DNA from: Caldilineaceae bacterium
GTDB lineage: Bacteria; Chloroflexota; Anaerolineae; Caldilineales; Caldilineaceae
DNA length: 64,000 nucleotides
Direction: 5' to 3'
Assembly (NCBI GenBank): GCA_022842065.1
Contig: JALHQH010000004.1
Location: forward strand, 62,001 to 126,000
In this document: piece after piece, positions 36,156 through 45,592 of the stretch
How positions within the stretch are numbered: the first letter of the stretch is position 1
Layout: every line of letters starts with the position of its first letter
Position numbers and translations under genes: made by a program
The notes under the pieces: generated by a model
What the model saw: the letters and a program-made list of their open reading frames with translations, nothing else
The model's database searches: none
Told to the model about the DNA's origin: nothing

Positions 36156-36434
36156 ATGGATGCGGCCGCCCGTGCCCTCCTCGCTGCGCTGGCGACTGGG
36201 GCGATCCTCAAGGCGCATCGGACCCTTGAGGGGATTAAACGCCACCAGCTGCACGCGTTAAGCGGTGACACTATAGAGGTCACCGCCGCAACGGTTCGCA
36301 CCCTGGAACGACGTGGTTTGATTGCGAGCAATCTAAAATTCCCCGCCGCGACCTATCTGCTGACAGCACAAGGGGCCCAAGCGGCGCAACAGCTTACCGC
36401 CACGACCACAACTTCGCTGACCATCCGTAAGTAA
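36156..36434 (+). CDS. Small winged-helix-like protein
   Basis: 92 residues from ATG 36156; GTG 36138, overlapping the upstream gene, would add six residues. Two helices (DAAARALLAALATGAILKAH) precede VTAATVRTLERRGLIASNLK and ATYLLTAQGAQAA. The run of helix, LERRGLI turn and a YLLTAQG strand is the typical recognition helix and wing of small winged-helix proteins. It may bind DNA or serve as a protein-interaction module. Third gene of the radical SAM group. Confidence 0.5.
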   Translation: MDAAARALLAALATGAILKAHRTLEGIKRHQLHALSGDTIEVTAATVRTLERRGLIASNLKFPAATYLLTAQGAQAAQQLTATTTTSLTIRK

Positions 36435-36458
36435 ATATCACCCCCGTTGATTCTTCGT

Positions 36459-36533
36459 CTAAAGTGGGCTCTATTTGAAACCAATAGTTTTTGCGCCAGT
36501 AAAACGACTGGCTTCAAAACAGCCGCACTTTAG
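36459..36533. terminator. Possible terminator between convergent genes
   Basis: CTAAAGTGGGCT (36459-36470) can pair imperfectly with AGCCGCACTTTAG (36521-36533) across a 50-nt loop, and a GTCCCGTAGGGAC palindrome lies at 36548-36560. It separates the plus-strand group from the convergent helicase gene. The same GTCCCGTAGGGAC core recurs at 47689-47701. Confidence 0.4.
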
Positions 36534-36564
36534 GCGCGTACCACTTTGTCCCGTAGGGACGATT

Positions 36565-39342
36565 CTACCGCTGCAAGCTTTCCACCAGCGCCAGCGCCAA
36601 TACCTTGGTCTCCAACTGCACCTGCGTCCCCTCCAGCACTGGCCCCACACAGGCCGGGCAACCATGCACACAGGGACAAGCCCGGATCAACGCCCCCGCC
36701 GCGTCAATCAACGTCTCGTGCAGTTCATAAAGCCGCGCACTAAACCCCAACCCCGCCGCCACCCGCTCATAAATATAAATCGCCGGCAACAGCAGCCCTT
36801 TCTCCGCCACCTGTGCCCCTGTATCTCCTATCTCCTTGTCTCCTTGTCTCGTATCTCGTATCACCTTGTCATCTTCTCCTCCTGTCATCTTGTCCTCCTC
36901 TCTCCCAACCTCCCCCTTCACCACATGCACTCCCAGATCCTGCGGATCACACATCAGGTGCAGCGGGGCAATATTGGTGAGCGCATAGGCGAGCCCGTCG
37001 AGGCCACTGCGCACGCGCACGCCCCCTTCCAGCCGCCGGTGACAAGTGCGACAGACGAGCACGAGGTTGTTAAGTTGGTTGGCCTCTTCATAATGCTGGT
37101 TGAGACCGGGCATATACCCAAAGGTGCGAAAGGGCACGAGATGGTGGACATCATGCTGTTGCCCTGGTGCTTCGGGGCGACCACATTGGGTGCAGCGATA
37201 GCCATCGCGCGCCCGGACGCGGCGCCGCTGCGCCTGCCAGTTGGGCCCATAGTCGTTGACCGAATCGAACCATTGCCCCTGCCGCGCCAGGGCAACTTGC
37301 AGTGCTGGTTGTAAGCTAAACCAATAGCCGCTCGTCTCGTGTAACTGCGGCGCATAGGTGAGGGGAAAGATGCCCAGGTTTTCGTGGGTAAAGCGTTTAA
37401 TGCGCCGGTAGCCTACTACCTCGCTGCGCACCAACAATTCGCCGTGGGCAATCTCCACATCACCTAATGTGCGCGTGGCCTGCGTTGCCAGTACTTCGAC
37501 CTCCGTTTCGGTGTTGACATCGGTATAGAAATCCACTTCAGCCGGGGTGATCTCGGCCAGGCTTTCGGCCAGGTCGAGGCGGCGCACGGTGTAACTTTGT
37601 CCTTCGTGAATATAGATCGCACCCTCGTACAGCAATAAGGGCGCACTGCCGCGGTCGATCTGCCCGATCACGCGGCCGGGTGTTTGCGCAGCCGGCACCG
37701 GCACCGCTTGGCCATAAAAGTCGATATCCGCGTCAGCTATTACTGTGCCACTGGCTGCTGGATTACCCACGACCTGGATCGCCACCGTATCACCACCAGC
37801 ATTACGCAGGCCAACCTGCCGGGCCGGGTAACTTTCGCCGCGCCAGAAGAAACGGCCGGCTTGCTGCTGCAACTCGCCCTGTTCCTGTAACAGGGCCAGC
37901 GCATCGGCGGTGTAAGGCGACTGACCAAAACTTTCGCCTGCCTGAAAGGGCAATTCAAACGCGGCACAGCGCAGGTGATCGACGAGCAGCAGCAGGTTAT
38001 CCGGGTTGATCAGCGCGTGTTCCGGCGAACGCTCGAAAATGTAGTCGGGATGGCGGATAATATACTGATCGAGCAGCCCACCAGTGGCGATGAGGATGGC
38101 GACCGCGCCTTCCATCGTGCGCCCGGCGCGGCCCATCTGTTGCCAGGTGCTCGCAATCGCGCCGGGGTAACCACAAAGGATCGCGGCCTGCAAGCCGCCA
38201 ATGTCAATCCCCAATTCCAGCGCATTGGTCGCTACCACGGCGCGTACGCTGCCATCACGCAACCCTGCCTCGATCACCCGCCGCTCATTTGGCAGATAGC
38301 CGCCGCGATAACCGCGAATGGTCTCCGTGCCCAATTCATTGGTGACAGCAGTGGCAGGGCTGTTCCAGTCGGTTGACCGGTTGCCCGGTAATCGTTGCAG
38401 CCGCTCGCGCAGATAAGTCAGCAGGATTTCCGTGCTCTGGCGTGAGCGGCCAAAGAGAATTGTTTGCAAGCCGGCAAGCACCGCCCGGGTTGCCACTTCT
38501 TGAGCATCAAGCAGCGCGCTGCGGCGCAACCCTTGTTCGGGGTCATAGAGGGGCGGGTTGTAGAGGATGATCTGCTTTTCCCCACTGGGCGCGCCATTTT
38601 CGGCCACCACTTCGACCGGCTGTTCCAATAAAGTTTGGGCCAATTGTTGCGGATTGGCAATGGTGGCGCTAGTACAGATAAATTGAGGGTGGCCGCCATA
38701 GAGCGCGCAAAGCCGTTGCAGGCGGCGCAATACATTCGCCACATGGCTGCCAAAAACACCGCGGTAGCTGTGCAACTCATCGATCACCACATAGCGCAGG
38801 TTGCCCAACAGGGTTTCCCACTGGGTGTGATAGGGCAAGATCCCCATGTGTAACATATCAGGGTTGGTGAGCAGCAGCCGGCTCTGTCGCCGGACACGCG
38901 CGCGCTGGGCGGTGGGGGTATCGCCATCATAGGTCGCAACGCCGATGGTGCCGACGCCCTGCAATGCGTTTTCCCAGCGCTGCAATTCGCTCAGCTGATC
39001 GTGGGCCAGTGCTTTGGTCGGAAAGAGGTAGAGGGCATGGGCCGTCGAATCGCGCAACAGCACATCGAGCACCGGCAGGTTGTAACAGAGCGTCTTGCCG
39101 CTGGCGGTCGGCGTGACCACCACCACATTGCGACCGGCGAGGGCATGTTCAGTTGCCGCGGCCTGGTGGCTGTAGAGACTGCTGATCCCTCGTGCGCGCA
39201 GAATGTCAACCAGTGCTGGGTTCAGGGTCGTGGGGAATGGACTGGTGACCGCCGCGCGCGCTGCGATAGTGCGCCAGGTCATCACATTGGCCATAAAGTG
39301 GGGATCACGCCGCAGGTCGGCGAGAAATTCAGCAAGCGCCAT
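36565..39342 (-). CDS. DEAD/DEAH helicase of the MrfA/YprA type with internal HNH domain
   Basis: A 925-residue protein. The helicase core has the Q-motif-like SSLYSHQ, Walker A TPTASGKT (77-84), DELH in motif II (188-191), [21 protein letters not shown] and QMGRAGRT. The C-terminal zinc-binding part of the DUF1998/MrfA family is seen as [13 protein letters not shown] (about 888-900). Between them, at about 700-770, is an intact HNH nuclease domain: [23 protein letters not shown] and CRTCHRRLE. MrfA (YprA) helps repair mitomycin-type lesions in Bacillus. The embedded nuclease would let one protein translocate and cut. A low-complexity insert (812-841) lies before the C-terminal cysteines. Confidence 0.85.
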   Translation of the reverse strand: MALAEFLADLRRDPHFMANVMTWRTIAARAAVTSPFPTTLNPALVDILRARGISSLYSHQAAATEHALAGRNVVVVTPTASGKTLCYNLPVLDVLLRDSTAHALYLFPTKALAHDQLSELQRWENALQGVGTIGVATYDGDTPTAQRARVRRQSRLLLTNPDMLHMGILPYHTQWETLLGNLRYVVIDELHSYRGVFGSHVANVLRRLQRLCALYGGHPQFICTSATIANPQQLAQTLLEQPVEVVAENGAPSGEKQIILYNPPLYDPEQGLRRSALLDAQEVATRAVLAGLQTILFGRSRQSTEILLTYLRERLQRLPGNRSTDWNSPATAVTNELGTETIRGYRGGYLPNERRVIEAGLRDGSVRAVVATNALELGIDIGGLQAAILCGYPGAIASTWQQMGRAGRTMEGAVAILIATGGLLDQYIIRHPDYIFERSPEHALINPDNLLLLVDHLRCAAFELPFQAGESFGQSPYTADALALLQEQGELQQQAGRFFWRGESYPARQVGLRNAGGDTVAIQVVGNPAASGTVIADADIDFYGQAVPVPAAQTPGRVIGQIDRGSAPLLLYEGAIYIHEGQSYTVRRLDLAESLAEITPAEVDFYTDVNTETEVEVLATQATRTLGDVEIAHGELLVRSEVVGYRRIKRFTHENLGIFPLTYAPQLHETSGYWFSLQPALQVALARQGQWFDSVNDYGPNWQAQRRRVRARDGYRCTQCGRPEAPGQQHDVHHLVPFRTFGYMPGLNQHYEEANQLNNLVLVCRTCHRRLEGGVRVRSGLDGLAYALTNIAPLHLMCDPQDLGVHVVKGEVGREEDKMTGGEDDKVIRDTRQGDKEIGDTGAQVAEKGLLLPAIYIYERVAAGLGFSARLYELHETLIDAAGALIRACPCVHGCPACVGPVLEGTQVQLETKVLALALVESLQR
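36819..36905. repeat. Short tandem repeat inserted in the helicase gene
   Basis: About 85 nt of degenerate 7-9-nt purine units (GACAAGGA, GATACGA, GATGACA on the coding strand) encode the Asp/Lys/Glu/Arg-rich stretch [18 protein letters not shown]. This segment is unlike the rest of the protein. Similar short tandem repeats sit between genes elsewhere in this window. Confidence 0.6.
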
Positions 39343-39454
39343 AGCTATTCAGGACAGTCAGATGCACGAAGCGGGAACCCTTTGGGTGCGAATGAACACG
39401 AATGAGGAACTGGCCATCATTAACCATTAATTATTAATTGTTTTCCATTAATTA

Positions 39455-40969
39455 TTAGCGCGCCCGCCGTCGGCCCCGTTGATGCAGATTCCCCACCGGC
39501 GTGAGCGGTTCTGCTGCCGGCGGCACCACTGGCAAGGGCCGGCCCGTGGTCATTCCCGCGCTGATCAGCCGGCGCATTTCGGCCTCCAATCGAGGATCGG
39601 TGGTGAGCGATTGGTAACGGGTCAGCCGCTCTTCCACTTCGGCGATGGCGCGCTCGATCAAACTTTTGGCCCCCGCTTCGGCCCAGCTTTCGCGGTTTTT
39701 GCGGTCATAGATCGGCCCCGGCAAATGCGATTGTTGTGGCCAATGTTCCAGGGTATGGGAGGCGGTCAACATGTGTTCCTCCGCCAGTTGGGCGCGCACC
39801 AGATCCATCGTCGGCAGATCATCCACCGGCAGCATCTCGCGCATCAGGTGATGGATCTGGCCGCAGACCTCATTGTCAAAGACCAGCTTGGGTAGGCTGA
39901 AGACCATCACATAATCCAGCATCCCCGGCCCCGAGACCGAGTTGATGCCCGCCAACGCGGCGAGCAAGGCGCTGCCAAAGGACTCCGCCCCGGCCTGGGC
40001 ATCGAGAAATTTGCTGTCGCTTAAGGCCATGTAGGCCTGCGTCGGTAAGCCAAGTTGTTTGCCGATGGCGGCATAGGCCACATCCAGTTGCAGCGCCTGG
40101 ATCGCGAGCATGGGAGAAGTTGCCTCGCGCATGTGAAAGGCGGCCGGCGCGCCGCCGAAAAGCACCGGCGTCCCCGGCTGCACCAGTTGTGCCATCACAA
40201 TGCCGGCCAGCGTGTCAACTGTGTGAAAGACCGCCGCGCCAACCAGCGTCACCGGCGCGATCAGCCCCATGAGGGTGACGGGCACAATTTCGATGGGGAT
40301 GCCCCACTCGGCACAATCGAGCAGATTCTGGCTGGAATCCTCGCTGTAGCGGAAGTTGCCGGTTGCGGTGATGGTAAAGATCGAAAGGGGACGGGCAATC
40401 AGATCCGCCTTGTCGCGGCGGAAGAGCGTCATCATCTCGGCCATGCGTCCCACGCCGTGCTCGGTAAACGCGCCGGAGACAACCGGCCGTTGCGAATTGG
40501 TCAGGCAGAGATAAAGGCGCCAGGCATCGGAGATCTGCGCTTCGACATCTTCGGTGGAGAAGGCAGTGGCGAGGTAGGCAATGTGTTCCAGCCCATCGGC
40601 CAGCCGCACATATTCGACAAAATCAGCCGTGGTGGGCGGGCGCACGGTGTCGTTACGGTGGTCGTGGATCTGCAACCCGCTGGAGCCAGGGACAAAATGC
40701 ACCTTGTCGCCGCCGATTTCGGTGAAAGGCTGCCCGGCGCGGTCATAGAGCGTAAAGCGGCGCGGTGCAGACGCCAACGCCCGATCAACCACCGCCGGGG
40801 GAAAGCAGATCCGCTTGCCAGTCGGGTCGGTGGGCAGACCGTGGGCCAGCAGCCGTTCTCTCAGCGCCGGCCCACGCACTTCAATGCCCACTTCGGCCAG
40901 GATCTGCTTGGCCTCCTCAATAATACGCTCGATGAGTTCGGGTGTCATCACTTGAATCGTCGGTCGCAC
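39455..40969 (-). CDS. MttB-family (trimethylamine methyltransferase-like) protein without pyrrolysine
   Basis: A 504-residue protein of the COG5598/MttB superfamily. N-terminal [10 protein letters not shown] and an [11 protein letters not shown] segment are followed by [46 protein letters not shown] and [11 protein letters not shown]. The whole frame is read without an in-frame TAG, so it belongs to the non-pyrrolysine group. Members of that group demethylate quaternary amines such as glycine betaine, passing the methyl to a corrinoid protein. No corrinoid protein or MtbA-like partner is in the window, so the substrate is open. The gene has its own short upstream region with a GCGGATT-type palindrome. 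Confidence 0.85.
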   Translation of the reverse strand: MRPTIQVMTPELIERIIEEAKQILAEVGIEVRGPALRERLLAHGLPTDPTGKRICFPPAVVDRALASAPRRFTLYDRAGQPFTEIGGDKVHFVPGSSGLQIHDHRNDTVRPPTTADFVEYVRLADGLEHIAYLATAFSTEDVEAQISDAWRLYLCLTNSQRPVVSGAFTEHGVGRMAEMMTLFRRDKADLIARPLSIFTITATGNFRYSEDSSQNLLDCAEWGIPIEIVPVTLMGLIAPVTLVGAAVFHTVDTLAGIVMAQLVQPGTPVLFGGAPAAFHMREATSPMLAIQALQLDVAYAAIGKQLGLPTQAYMALSDSKFLDAQAGAESFGSALLAALAGINSVSGPGMLDYVMVFSLPKLVFDNEVCGQIHHLMREMLPVDDLPTMDLVRAQLAEEHMLTASHTLEHWPQQSHLPGPIYDRKNRESWAEAGAKSLIERAIAEVEERLTRYQSLTTDPRLEAEMRRLISAGMTTGRPLPVVPPAAEPLTPVGNLHQRGRRRAR

Positions 40970-40990
40970 AGCTCGCCTCGCTCTAGTGGA

Positions 40991-41071
40991 TGGAACGCGG
41001 ATTTTACGGATTAAGCGGATTCGGCGGATTTATGCTGATAAAATCCGCCGAATCCGCTTAATCCGCGTTCT
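40991..41071. repeat. GCGGATT-type palindrome between two minus-strand genes
   Basis: GAACGCGGATTT...CGGATTAAGCGGATTCGGCGGATTT and its complement (AAAATCCGCCGAATCCGCTTAATCC plus GCGTTC) form a long hairpin around ATGCTGAT. The arms are themselves short tandem GCGGATT units. It may end the aminotransferase transcript. Confidence 0.6.
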
Positions 41072-41082
41072 ATTTTTGTTCT

Positions 41083-42249
41083 CTATCCCTGCTCAATAAA
41101 GCGGCACAAGCGTTCCATCGCCGTTTCGAGAATCGGTAATTCCGACGCCGTACAGATGCGAATGGCCCCTTCCCCACCCGCGCCAAAGGCAACCCCAGGG
41201 GCGACCGCGACCTTGTTGCTTTTGAGCAGATCAACACAGAAGCCAAAAGAGTCGTCAACGCCATCAATTTTGGCAAAGAGATAGAAGGCCCCTTCCGGCT
41301 TGGGTAGAGTCACCCCTTTGGTGCTGGACAGCGCGTTGTAACAGAAGTTCATCCGCTCGTGAAACAGTTCGGCGCGGGCCGCCACTTCGTCCTCCCCTTG
41401 GGTCAACGCCACCAGGCCGGCGCGCTGGATAAAGGTGGGGGCGTGGGAGACAATAAACTCGTTGAGCGGCGCGGCCTGGGCGATTAGATCGGCACGGGCC
41501 ACTGCCCAGCCCAGCCGCCAACCGGTCATACAATAGCTTTTGGAAAAGGACTGGACCGCGATCACCGCATCATCCCGGCTGCACAGGCGCAGGATCGACG
41601 GCGCCACCGGGCCGTGGTAATAGATCCGCTCGTAGACCTCATCGGCCAGCAGCCAGAGGCCATGCCGGCGGCTAAAGTCGAGTAACTGCTGCTGTTCTGC
41701 CACCGTCGCCACCCAGCCCAGGGGGTTGGACGGGGAAGTGTAGAGCAGCAGCCGTGTCTGCGGTGTGATCGCTGCTTCTAGCGCCGCAAAGTCAATCGCA
41801 AAGCGCCCGCCTTGCATCACAAAGGGAATCTCGCGTGGCGTCGCGCCAAACATGCGCACGATCTCGGTGCCATTCGGCCAGTTGGGGGTGAGGATCAGCG
41901 CTTCGTCCCCTGGCCCCAAGGCGCAGCGGATGGTTAGATTGAGCGCCTGTACCCCGGATGCGCTGACAATGATCTCCTGGCTTGGGTCAAGTGTGACGCC
42001 ATGCAGATCTTGATATTTGTCTGCAATCGCACTGCGCAACGAAGGCAACCCGGCATTCTCCGAATAGAAGGTCCAGCCATCATTGATCGCCTGCGTCGCC
42101 GCGTCCTTGATGTACTGGGGTGTCGGCATGTTCGACTCGCCGAACTGGAGTTTATAAACCCCCTCCATGCCAAAGGCGATATTGGCCAGGGCGCGGATGC
42201 GCGAGGGTTGGATCGTGTCGAGGGTAGGGGTAACAGCTACATGACTCAT
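41083..42249 (-). CDS. Class I/II PLP-dependent aminotransferase
   Basis: A 388-residue aminotransferase of fold type I. The PLP lysine lies in VQSFSKSYCMTGWRLGW, YTSPSNPLGWVAT is the substrate-carboxylate Asn motif, LWLLADEVYERIYY holds the Asp that contacts the pyridine nitrogen, and AIRICTAS contains the C-terminal Arg. It resembles aspartate or aromatic aminotransferases. The start ATG overlaps the stop of the TumE-like toxin gene (ATGA), so it appears to be translated from the same message as the toxin-antitoxin pair, an unusual arrangement. The exact amino acid substrate cannot be read. Confidence 0.88.
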   Translation of the reverse strand: MSHVAVTPTLDTIQPSRIRALANIAFGMEGVYKLQFGESNMPTPQYIKDAATQAINDGWTFYSENAGLPSLRSAIADKYQDLHGVTLDPSQEIIVSASGVQALNLTIRCALGPGDEALILTPNWPNGTEIVRMFGATPREIPFVMQGGRFAIDFAALEAAITPQTRLLLYTSPSNPLGWVATVAEQQQLLDFSRRHGLWLLADEVYERIYYHGPVAPSILRLCSRDDAVIAVQSFSKSYCMTGWRLGWAVARADLIAQAAPLNEFIVSHAPTFIQRAGLVALTQGEDEVAARAELFHERMNFCYNALSSTKGVTLPKPEGAFYLFAKIDGVDDSFGFCVDLLKSNKVAVAPGVAFGAGGEGAIRICTASELPILETAMERLCRFIEQG

Positions 42250-42671
42250 GTGTCATTACTTTCTTGTAGTAACTCGCGTTTGACCTCTTCGATTAGATAA
42301 GGGAGGTTGGGACGACTAAAGCTCAGCCCCAATGCCGGGATACGATTGCGCTTAATATTTGGCGGGACATGCTTGTGATGTGGATGGTTGTTAGCGAGTT
42401 CTGGGATATGTGGATGGGGTTGCGGATCGTACCAGTAAAGACGATCCCCTGCACGGCTTACCAGATAGCTATAACCCTGAATACACTGTTCAGCAAAATC
42501 CAAATCTTCCCAAATTTCCAGGTGAATGTCGTCATCAAAGATGAGCTTTCCCGTTAGCTCAGCAAAAGCTGGCCCATGTGGAATCACGACTAATGTGGAC
42601 TGGCGAATCCAGGAATAGCGTTGGGGCAATGTATAGATGAATTGTTCGTAGTTGTGAACAGAAGCAAGCAT
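42246..42671 (-). CDS. TumE/DUF6516-like toxin
   Basis: A 141-residue protein. YLVSRAGDRLYWYDPQPHPHIPELAN followed by NHPHHKHVPPNIK fits the DUF6516/TumE pattern: a beta-rich RYD-like strand, then a His-rich HHKH segment in the middle of the protein. LIFDDDIHLEIWEDL is the acidic strand before it. Proteins of this family are toxins of type II systems paired with a small upstream antitoxin, as here. Its start shares a base with the antitoxin stop (TAATG). The His cluster may bind a metal. The assignment is from pattern memory and moderately sure. Confidence 0.6.
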   Translation of the reverse strand: MLASVHNYEQFIYTLPQRYSWIRQSTLVVIPHGPAFAELTGKLIFDDDIHLEIWEDLDFAEQCIQGYSYLVSRAGDRLYWYDPQPHPHIPELANNHPHHKHVPPNIKRNRIPALGLSFSRPNLPYLIEEVKRELLQESNDT

Positions 42672-42970
42672 TAAAGTTGAGCCAAGGCTGGATTGGGGGT
42701 TAAGTGTACAGGGCGATCAGCCGTAACCGTGCGCATTTGTGTCACAAAGCGATGACTGGCTGCTTCAAAAGCAGCTTCACGCTTTTGCTTCATGGTATAG
42801 GCACTAGCCCAACGTGCAAATTCGGTCGACTGTTCAAATCCTTCATCATCTAACAAACCCTGTTGATAGAGCGCGTAGAAATCAGCCGAGGTAATCCCAT
42901 ACTTACGCTCATAGGCACGAATACGTGTTTCTAAGGCATGGAGATCTTGAATCAATTCAGGTAATGTCAT
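42671..42970 (-). CDS. Antitoxin-like small protein upstream of TumE-like toxin (TumA-like)
   Basis: A 99-residue, mostly helical protein: LHALETRIRAYERKYGI and SADFYALYQQG, then EFARWASAYTMKQKREAAFEAA. The order of a small helical gene overlapping the toxin, with a strong promoter and an operator-like palindrome just upstream, suits an autoregulated antitoxin. No DNA-binding motif is obvious from the sequence alone, so this rests mainly on context. Confidence 0.55.
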   Translation of the reverse strand: MTLPELIQDLHALETRIRAYERKYGITSADFYALYQQGLLDDEGFEQSTEFARWASAYTMKQKREAAFEAASHRFVTQMRTVTADRPVHLTPNPALAQL

Positions 42971-42996
42971 CAGCAGCTTTCCCCTTCATCAACATC

Positions 42997-43080
42997 AATC
43001 AGTAACCGGTGTCCATCTCAGGCGAATCGAGAAGGCGAACACCTGTTACTGATTATACTGACAAGCACAGTTGCTGGCAA
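42997..43080 (-). promoter_or_regulatory. Promoter and operator of the TumA-TumE-aminotransferase operon
   Basis: Read on the minus strand, TTGCCA (43075-43080), 17 nt and TATAAT (43052-43057) form a near-consensus promoter. An 18-bp inverted repeat with two mismatches (AATCAGTAACCGGTGTCC at 42997-43014 against 43037-43054) covers the start point. Its placement just after the -10 box suits a repressor site, presumably for the antitoxin. Confidence 0.65.
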
Positions 43081-43098
43081 GCTATTTATCGATCAAAT

Positions 43099-43869
43099 CT
43101 ACGCGGTCGCGTCCGCTGGATCAACATGTAACTTGGCCCAATCCTCGTCGCCGACCAGGGTTACGACGCGGTAGGATTCGGCGTGGGCCATCTCTTTGCC
43201 CTTGGCGGCTTCGGCGGACCATTGGCGGACCATCGCTTCGGGATCCCATTCGCCCACCTGGCTGACATGCTTTTTGAGCGCGGCGATTTTCAACTCAATC
43301 GTGTCGGAGATGTTGACAAAGAGATTCTCTTTGCCCCCTTCACCCCAGTTCATCGAGTAGACCTTGCGCACCTTGTGGGATTTGAGTCCTTCGTTCTCCA
43401 GATCCTGGAAGAGATGGGGTTGGCCGGCGGCGGGGAAGATGGCATCGACGGCGGCCCCGCCCACGGCGCGATGGTCAGGGTGGTTGATATAGCCGTCGCC
43501 GGCCCAGAGCAGGGTCGGGTCGTTGATGATCACCGCTTCGGGTTTGAAGCGGCGGATCTCACGCACCAGCTTTTTGCGCAGCGCCATCGTGTTTTCGACC
43601 ATGCCATCCGGCTCGCGCAGATAGACGACCTCTTTCACGCCGACGACCTCGGCTGCAGCGGTCTGTTCGGCTTCCCGAATTTCAGCGGCGCGCTCACGGG
43701 TGATGGAGAGGTCGGCAATGCCGACATCACCACTGGTCACCAATACATAGCAGACTTCGGCCCCGGCTTGGACCCAACGCGCCACCGTGCCGGCACAGCC
43801 AAATTCAATATCGTCAGGATGGGCCACGATCACCATGGCGCGGCGGGGGGTGTAAGATACAATGCTCAC
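43099..43869 (-). CDS. PIG-L/LmbE-family deacetylase
   Basis: A 256-residue protein with the zinc-binding [12 protein letters not shown] motif near the N-terminus and NHPDHRAVG as the second metal site, diagnostic of the PIG-L/LmbE family. Members deacetylate GlcNAc-linked thiols, mycothiol or bacillithiol precursors, lipids or chitobiose. The sequence cannot tell which applies here. It is a single gene on the minus strand, 14 nt beyond the overlapping operator region, and is divergent from the LacI gene's promoter. Confidence 0.85.
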   Translation of the reverse strand: MSIVSYTPRRAMVIVAHPDDIEFGCAGTVARWVQAGAEVCYVLVTSGDVGIADLSITRERAAEIREAEQTAAAEVVGVKEVVYLREPDGMVENTMALRKKLVREIRRFKPEAVIINDPTLLWAGDGYINHPDHRAVGGAAVDAIFPAAGQPHLFQDLENEGLKSHKVRKVYSMNWGEGGKENLFVNISDTIELKIAALKKHVSQVGEWDPEAMVRQWSAEAAKGKEMAHAESYRVVTLVGDEDWAKLHVDPADATA

Positions 43870-44376
43870 GAGCGATTTCTCCTAATAGTATGTTGATTGA
43901 TCCTAGCGCCCACAGTGGTTTGCAACGGCGCAATTTCCCGAGAATCAATCCGATGAGTTTAGGCTAATCATACCAACCATTGCTGTCAGCTTTTGACAGG
44001 AATGCGCTATTGACATGGTAAAAAACGGTTATATACTAATTCACGACAAAAATAATGTAAACGCTTACATTGCGGCGTCAGTAAGAGCTACACAAGTTCA
44101 GGAAGAAAGCGCGTTTCTTGGCATAGCAAAGGATATCCCTTTAAAACAGCCGTATACCAGTCATGAAAACTTGTACTACCACCGCCCAAACGACCACCCG
44201 ATAAAAAGAAAGTTGGTGAATCTATGCGAACTGTAAACTGGTGTTAATTTGTGAGTAACCTTGGCAGCTAGGCTGCGGTCTGCATCTGATGACGCCGTGC
44301 TGACGAGCATTTTTCAGTAACGTAGAGGCTTGACGAAAGTAGCTGTTTCCCTTTCGGGTAACAACAAGAAAGAGCT
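43870..44376. other. Divergent intergenic region with LacI promoter and operator
   Basis: About 500 nt. It contains a promoter (44010-44037) and a LacI-type operator (44054-44071), listed separately, and a leader of about 300 nt before the LacI gene. A 73-residue open frame at 44015-44236 is judged spurious because it begins inside the promoter. Confidence 0.55.
44010..44071 (+). promoter_or_regulatory. Promoter with LacI-family operator upstream of the LacI gene
   Basis: TTGACA (44010-44015), a 16-nt spacer and TATACT (44032-44037) form a strong promoter. Around +12, TGTAAACGCTTACA (44056-44069; wider palindrome AATGTAAACGCTTACATT at 44054-44071) matches the CG-centred operator typical of LacI/CcpA-type regulators. 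The regulator encoded downstream probably represses its own promoter here. Confidence 0.7.
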
Positions 44377-45426
44377 ATGCACAGTAAAGCGCAAAGTAAG
44401 ACAGTTGCCCGCCCCCGGGCAACGATTGAAGATGTCGCCAGGGTCGCGGGTGTGTCAACGGCCACAGTTAGCCGCGTCATGAACCGCTCCCCCAAGGTCT
44501 CGCCACACACGATCAAACAAGTGGAAGCAGCGATGGCCACCCTCAAATACACACCATCAGCCACCGCACAGGGGTTAGCGCGCCACAAAACAAACACGAT
44601 CGGTGTGGTGCTACCCTCCTTTGGTACCCCCTTTTTGCAATTACTGTTGCAAGGGATTAGCCAGGGGGCCTATAATCAGGGCTTTTCGTTACTGGTCTAT
44701 GCCCATCATGAACCCACCATGCTGCAGACCGGGGTGGCCCTACCAATCGGTGAGCACAATATCGATGGCTTACTGATTTTCAGCAACAGTGCTGATGATC
44801 ATCTACTATTGTACCTGTATGAGCGCCAATTTCCTACAATTCTACTCTATCAAATCGCACCACCCAGCATTCCACTCCCCACCGTTTTGGTCGACAATCA
44901 ACATGGCGCATACCTGGCTGTGGAACATCTCATTACCCAGTGCGGGCGACGGCGGATTGCCTTGCTGCGTGGTCCCGCCGGCAGTGATGATTCGCGAGAG
45001 CGAGAAGCTGGCTATCGTTTGGCGTTGCAGGCGCATGGCATTGCGGTTGATGAAACCTTGATCGGTGATGGCGACTTCTCTACCCCGAAGGCCGCCGCAA
45101 CAGTAAACCACTGGTTGGCCGCGGGTTGTGCCTTTGACGCCATCTTTGCCGGTGATGATAATGGGGCAGTTGGTGCGATCAAGGCCTTGCAAGCCACAGG
45201 ACGGCGGGTGCCTGAAGATGTCGCGGTCGTCGGTTTTAATGATGATCCTTTAGACTTAGCGCACTTGGCCATTCCAGCCCTAACGACCGTCCGCGCGCCG
45301 ACCATCCGGGCTGGCTATACGGCGATTCACCTGCTCGTGCAATGGCTGCAAGGAGAGAGTGCGGCACCGATCACCAAGTTGCCAACCGAATTGGTGATTC
45401 GCCAATCGTGTGGCGCACGACCGTAG
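44377..45426 (+). CDS. LacI-family transcriptional regulator
   Basis: A 349-residue regulator. The N-terminal helix-turn-helix is TIEDVARVAGVSTATVSRVMN, followed by the hinge segment ATAQGLARHKT that inserts in the operator's minor groove. Two periplasmic-binding-protein lobes (TIGVVLPSFGTPFLQ..., VLVDNQHGAYLAVEHL..., DVAVVGFNDDPLD) should bind a sugar or nucleoside effector. A consensus operator lies in its own leader. No sugar-uptake or catabolic genes are next to it in this window, so its target regulon is elsewhere. It ends just before a long palindrome that separates it from the convergent oxidase. Confidence 0.92.
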   Translation: MHSKAQSKTVARPRATIEDVARVAGVSTATVSRVMNRSPKVSPHTIKQVEAAMATLKYTPSATAQGLARHKTNTIGVVLPSFGTPFLQLLLQGISQGAYNQGFSLLVYAHHEPTMLQTGVALPIGEHNIDGLLIFSNSADDHLLLYLYERQFPTILLYQIAPPSIPLPTVLVDNQHGAYLAVEHLITQCGRRRIALLRGPAGSDDSREREAGYRLALQAHGIAVDETLIGDGDFSTPKAAATVNHWLAAGCAFDAIFAGDDNGAVGAIKALQATGRRVPEDVAVVGFNDDPLDLAHLAIPALTTVRAPTIRAGYTAIHLLVQWLQGESAAPITKLPTELVIRQSCGARP

Positions 45427-45479
45427 CGCCCAGTCAACACCGATTGGCCGCAAACGACCACCATAATGGTATCGACTAG

Positions 45480-45575
45480 TACACGGTTGGCAAATATTGA
45501 GGGGTTAGGTTTGCTCGGCGGGGATTTGACAATCCCCGCCGAGCGGTAAACCTTCAAAGTATCGCTAACCGTGTA
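45480..45575. terminator. Nested palindrome, probable bidirectional terminator
   Basis: A 14-bp perfect hairpin GCTCGGCGGGGATT (45513-45526 with 45531-45544, loop TGAC) is nested in wider, imperfect arms (TACACGGTTGGC at 45480-45491 with GCTAACCGTGTA at 45564-45575; AGGTTT with AAACCT). It lies between the convergent LacI and oxidase genes. Confidence 0.65.
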
Positions 45576-45592
45576 TTAGGATCAGGTAGATT

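Noticed and set aside
39455..40969. Possible pyrrolysine-containing trimethylamine methyltransferase
   Set aside because: The whole coding sequence reads without an internal TAG, so it belongs to the non-pyrrolysine branch of the family.
40055..41014. Long plus-strand open frame (319 codons)
   Set aside because: It is antisense to the MttB-family gene and is a frame shadow of G+C-rich coding sequence.
44015..44236. 73-codon open frame upstream of the LacI gene
   Set aside because: Its start codon lies inside the promoter's -35 to -10 region, it has no domain, and no ribosome site precedes it.
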